From: Sipunculus nudus
Lineage: Eukaryota; Annelida; Sipuncula; Golfingiida; Sipunculidae
Direction: 5' to 3'
Assembly (NCBI GenBank): GCA_026874595.1
Contig: CM049320.1
Coordinates: forward strand, 44,094,714 to 44,158,713
Length of the DNA stretch: 64,000 bases
Below are positions 60,671 through 64,000 of the stretch, one piece after another (within the stretch, counting starts at the first letter, position 1; each line of letters opens with the position of its first letter). A program made the translations under genes and the position numbers. Below the pieces are notes generated by a model. The model saw only the letters and a list, made by a program, of their open reading frames with translations, did no database searches and was not told where the DNA came from.

Positions 60671-61500
60671 AGGTGCCTACTAGAAATAACCTTGAATTAA
60701 ACAGACTTGCACTGACTTGTTTAAAATAATACCGGACAAAGATCTTACCATGAAAACACCACACTAAGCTGTTATAGTAGTCAGACTGCAGCACATAGGC
60801 CTCTTCCAATCCTGGCACTGTGCAAAAGCTATTTATAGAGGTGAAATAAATTTGGCCAATTACAAACATCCAGGCACTGGCAAATCTTGGCAATCTGCAA
60901 ACCGTAAACCAAGTACTGCCCTCTGTACACAAAAGTGGTCCCTACTTGAAATAACTTTAAAAAATAAATTTTCCCAATACATAATGCTTTTCAGCTGACT
61001 TTTTATAAAAAAAGAAATCAAGAATATATGTAAAATTATTATAAATGCATACTAAATGCAAAATTATAATACAGATACATCTCACTGATGGCAAATTCCT
61101 GAATTAAGTTGAGTATGGATACCAATTATTTATAATCCATGTAAAGCCGTCTTTATATAGCCACAGAGAGCCAAGTACACATAGTTGACGATATTGCCTT
61201 ATATGATGACTATCTTTACTTTTAATCATAACTCTAAATTTAAAAGCTTTTAAAACTCATTCGTGTTAATATCAACCATAGATAACCTGAAATCTAAATG
61301 TCTAGTGGCAGGATGTAATAGATGCTGATTATCTGGTGCCAGGCTAGATGTAACTACTTCACACAGCTAACATAAATGGTTAAATGACTCAATTCAATCT
61401 CCATAATTCAGAAAAAAATCATTCAAGTGGAATCATTAAAGACAATTATTATAAGAATTATTCAGGGAATTATTCTTGTAAAATATTAAACAAATTGGCT
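60671..61500. other. intron; segment shared with 40930-41300
   Basis: 61030-61380 repeats 40940-41280 closely (GCAAAATTATAATACAGATA; ATCTAAATGTCTAGTGGCAG), so a non-RC3 or inter-core segment was carried along in both RC3 regions. Confidence 0.55.
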
Positions 61501-62213
61501 TCAGTGGCATCAGTCGAAAAACGTTTTGCAGGTTCATAACTCATATAGGAAAATACAGCTAATTGGCTAAGTTCAGCTTCCCGTAACTCAGCCAAAAATC
61601 ACTGAACAGAGACCATTTGAACAAACTTCAGAAAGCACTAACCAAGAATCATTTCTGTGCGATATTAAACAATTCTGCCATATGGTTTAAGAGTAGAAGT
61701 TTTTTTGTAACCCTCAGTTTGATACAGGCACTGATGACCCCCATACAAAAAGGCCAATGCAGGTGGCACCATCAATACCTCAATTTCAGATATTACTCAT
61801 GTGACCAACACTGGCATAATGTTTGGTGATGATAGCTCCAGCTTTCTGAGGCTGAAATTTAGTATGCTTTTCTTGAGAAATGACAAAGTTCAACTTCCTG
61901 TAACTCAGCCAAAAATCATTTAACTGGAACCATTCGAATAAACTTTAGAGAGATTGTTTCTGGATTTTTTTCTGTAAAATATTGGACAATTTGGCTGGGT
62001 GATTTTTGAGAAGAGGATTTTTAAAGGTTTTTAAGCTTTTCCCCTATAAAACTGAAGTTAATGCAATCCGATAAAGTTTGACATGTGACTGATTCTTACA
62101 TGCAATTAGATCTGCTAGCTCTGACAGTTTCTGAGATAGCATGGATTAACATAAGGATGACGGTAGACAGCGGATGGATGACCCTGTGCCATAGCATAAG
62201 CTCACAGGTTCAC
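61501..62213 (+). mobile_element. RC3 element, 3' part
   Basis: RC3 core (AACTCAGCCAAAAATCACTG; GGTGGCACCATCAATACC; GATGATAGCTCCAGC), ending TAGCATAAGCTCACAGGTTC. It lies 124 bp before the exon A donor. Confidence 0.6.
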
Positions 62214-62336
62214 AAGAAATGCACCCTTTGAGAAAATAAGATAACGGAATGAATCTCATGGAGAAAGTAATGATTTTTTACACAATATACTTTATTTTTA
62301 TTTTTCTAGTAAAGCATATTTCAATAGCAAACTTAC

Positions 62337-62398
62337 CACTGAGCTGCATTCTGTTTTTCACCAAATCAAGGGGTTGTACGAAACATGTCGCTGCCATG
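62337..62398 (-). CDS. SLC25A11: SLC25A11 coding exon A (helix 1, first carrier motif)
   Basis: Exon of the mitochondrial 2-oxoglutarate/malate carrier, an inner-membrane antiporter that swaps matrix 2-oxoglutarate for cytosolic malate in the malate-aspartate shuttle. The 62-nt exon lies between an acceptor reading TACTTGCAG and the donor GTAAGT. It encodes MAATCFVQPLDLVKNRMQLSG, which holds the first mitochondrial-carrier signature (P-x-D-x-x-K, as PLDLVK). It starts with the last base of a codon, so at least one earlier exon exists. The known family protein is about 314 residues and roughly 25-30 residues are missing upstream. I found no match for them between 62399 and 64000. The 62-nt length and phases join in frame to the next exon. 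Confidence 0.93.
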
Positions 62399-64000
62399 CT
62401 GCAAGTACAGTACCACTGACAATCAATAACAAATTCTTGCACTTCTGCCAAGTAACACACAAACAGAACAAATAAACAAGATGCAGGGATGTTCAGATAA
62501 AATATCAAACATGGGCCTAAAGACCTAATGCTCACCTATGAACATTTTTCAATTGGTAATACCATAATAGTGAAAAGGGACCAGCGGGTAATGGCGTTTA
62601 GCTCCAACTGATTCTGAGAATATTTGTATGTATAAAAACCTAGTGGTTCTATTAACTGTTTACATTAATGGACTACATAAAAGATGCAGGAGCCTCTCAT
62701 GATCACAAACATGTATTTGTAAAGTTTTTAGTATTTCAACTAAGTGACTGTAATATGCATGTACATATATCCATTGGGCACATACAAAACCCTGCAAATT
62801 ATAAAACAATCAACATGAGCTAAACCAAAATGTTTCACATTTAATTTATAAACTAAAATAATAATGCTGTAACCAAATTAAAACTTTCCATTTTCAAATG
62901 AGCGTGAACTAATTCTGATTAGCAAATAACAGCCAATAGGTTTTTGTACATACACTGGACTTGGTTGGGATACATGACAAGGATTTTTTCAAGTCTAACA
63001 TTAACAACTGCACATAAATTTTAAAACTGGGTGTGTGTGGTCATATAAGTAGTAACATTACACTAACTGCATATAAAAATTTCTCAATCAGTAATATTTA
63101 ACAGTTACAATTAACACTTTTTCTGAAATATGTTATAGAATATCGTTATAAAAAATTGCTTTTAGTGTTAATTATCAAATATATAGAGAAGGATGCAGTT
63201 TATACGCTCCAAATATGTTTTATTAAACTGTATCCATAACGATCCATATACATATGGAAACACCAGGATTCCAGTGCTAGTGGTAAGACTAAGACCCTTA
63301 AAAATGCCAAAACAGTCAAAAGACTCCATTGCATGGGCTGCTTGCTTGCAAAATACACCAAACTTATTCCTCAAGCTTCCCATTTCAGACAGCTGAAGCA
63401 AACTTGTCAATATGGATGAGCAAAAAGCTGGATCAAATGGCTTTATCTTGTGATGATACACTGAATCACTTTTTCCCCCATGTGATTTATTATCCAGATA
63501 CATAATAAACAAAAGCACTGCACCGGTGCATAATGCCTGTTTTATGTCTTGTGACCTTTGACCTATTTGAAAAGTGTGAGTTTTGATTAGAATTTACTAG
63601 AAATTCAGGTGAAAACTGTTTCACGAGTCTAGTGACCTCTGACCTAATTAAGTATGAATGTGTTTTGCCAGGAATCTAACACAGGTGAAAAATAATACTG
63701 GTTACCCGGTAAAAACTTTTAACCGGTTAATACTTCTCCCGAGTTTCATCAAAATGCATCATATTCCTTGTAGGTTATTGTGGGACCACTACAAAGTAGC
63801 TTAGTGACCTCTGAACTTATTAAATTTGTGTTGATTTTGTCTATAATCAAGAAAACCTATTGGTAAGTAGTTTTGGAGAGTTTTGTGAAAATGCATCAAA
63901 GATCTGGTAAGTTACTGTGGTAATGGTAAAAGTTAAAAGGATGGGGGCAAGCCTTGCAAGGTGACGTCAAAAGGTAGCCTGGTGACCTCTAACCTTATAA
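62399..64000. other. intron upstream of exon A
   Basis: 62576-62620 resembles a decayed RC1 start (AAGGGACCAGCGGGTAATGG). A 116-codon minus frame at 63168-63518 is not recognised. 63550-63995 holds four spaced TGACCTNTGACCT-like repeats. No upstream SLC25A11 exon was found. Confidence 0.5.

Noticed and set aside
62399-64000. Search for the missing first exon of SLC25A11
   Set aside because: No minus-strand segment encoding the expected helix-1 start (KFLFGG-like) with a suitable donor was seen; it probably lies beyond 64000.

Overview
This is an animal nuclear genome segment, AT-rich, with long introns packed with transposable elements and minisatellites. I infer a mollusc, most likely a bivalve. 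The reasons are the family of short rolling-circle-like elements carrying GACGG-type simple repeats and core tandem repeats (an organisation like the bivalve 'pearl' elements), a metazoan Ty3/gypsy remnant and L1/Tx1-like LINE remnants. The species is not determined from the sequence.

The one cellular gene I can support is on the minus strand and fills most of the window. It is the mitochondrial 2-oxoglutarate/malate carrier (SLC25A11 family). Nine consecutive coding positions are recognisable, with consensus splice sites and continuous phase, at 62398, 54474, 48220, 47307, 45427, 33969 or 31037, 21963, 18087 and 14551 (5' exon edges), with the stop codon at 14375-14377. Together they encode 288 residues. 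The N-terminal exon (roughly 25-30 residues) and promoter lie beyond 64000. One exon, the helix-4 exon, exists in two intact 91-nt versions (33879-33969 and 30947-31037). They differ mainly at synonymous sites and cannot both be included without a frameshift, so they look like a mutually exclusive exon pair. Three other exons (48137-48220, 47188-47307, 21864-21963) have their 3' splice site plus the first exonic bases tandemly amplified into 2, 9 and 3 copies.

The introns and 3' flank are a layered mobile-element deposit. At 1-11400 a decayed Ty3/gypsy element (integrase upstream of where RT would be) is split by a LINE insertion with a 13-bp target duplication at 1622-1634/7851-7863. The LINE is itself invaded by a terminal-inverted-repeat element at 2290-4815. 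The gypsy integrase core is split again by a 3-kb rolling-circle-like element at 8008-11063. Three families of such elements (here called RC1, RC2, RC3) recur through the gene. RC1 and RC3 share a plan of 5' palindrome, subterminal inverted repeat, core tandem repeats, GACGG-like simple repeat and a CTRR-type end. RC2 shares the palindrome and subterminal inverted repeat but has a GGCGG-type tract and ends in GATACAA. RC1 and RC2 also have a 3' terminal hairpin. Several copies are nested in one another, so the empty site can be read.

Minisatellites occur at 12118-13795 (31 bp), 31279-32872 (39 bp), 33595-33785 (31 bp), 34085-34512 (39 bp), 46720-47165 (44 bp) and 47291-47765 (52 bp). A 5S rRNA-like sequence is at 42113-42164 and a 21-bp near-perfect hairpin at 45951-45994. 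No CRISPR array, operon, tRNA gene or prokaryotic feature was seen.
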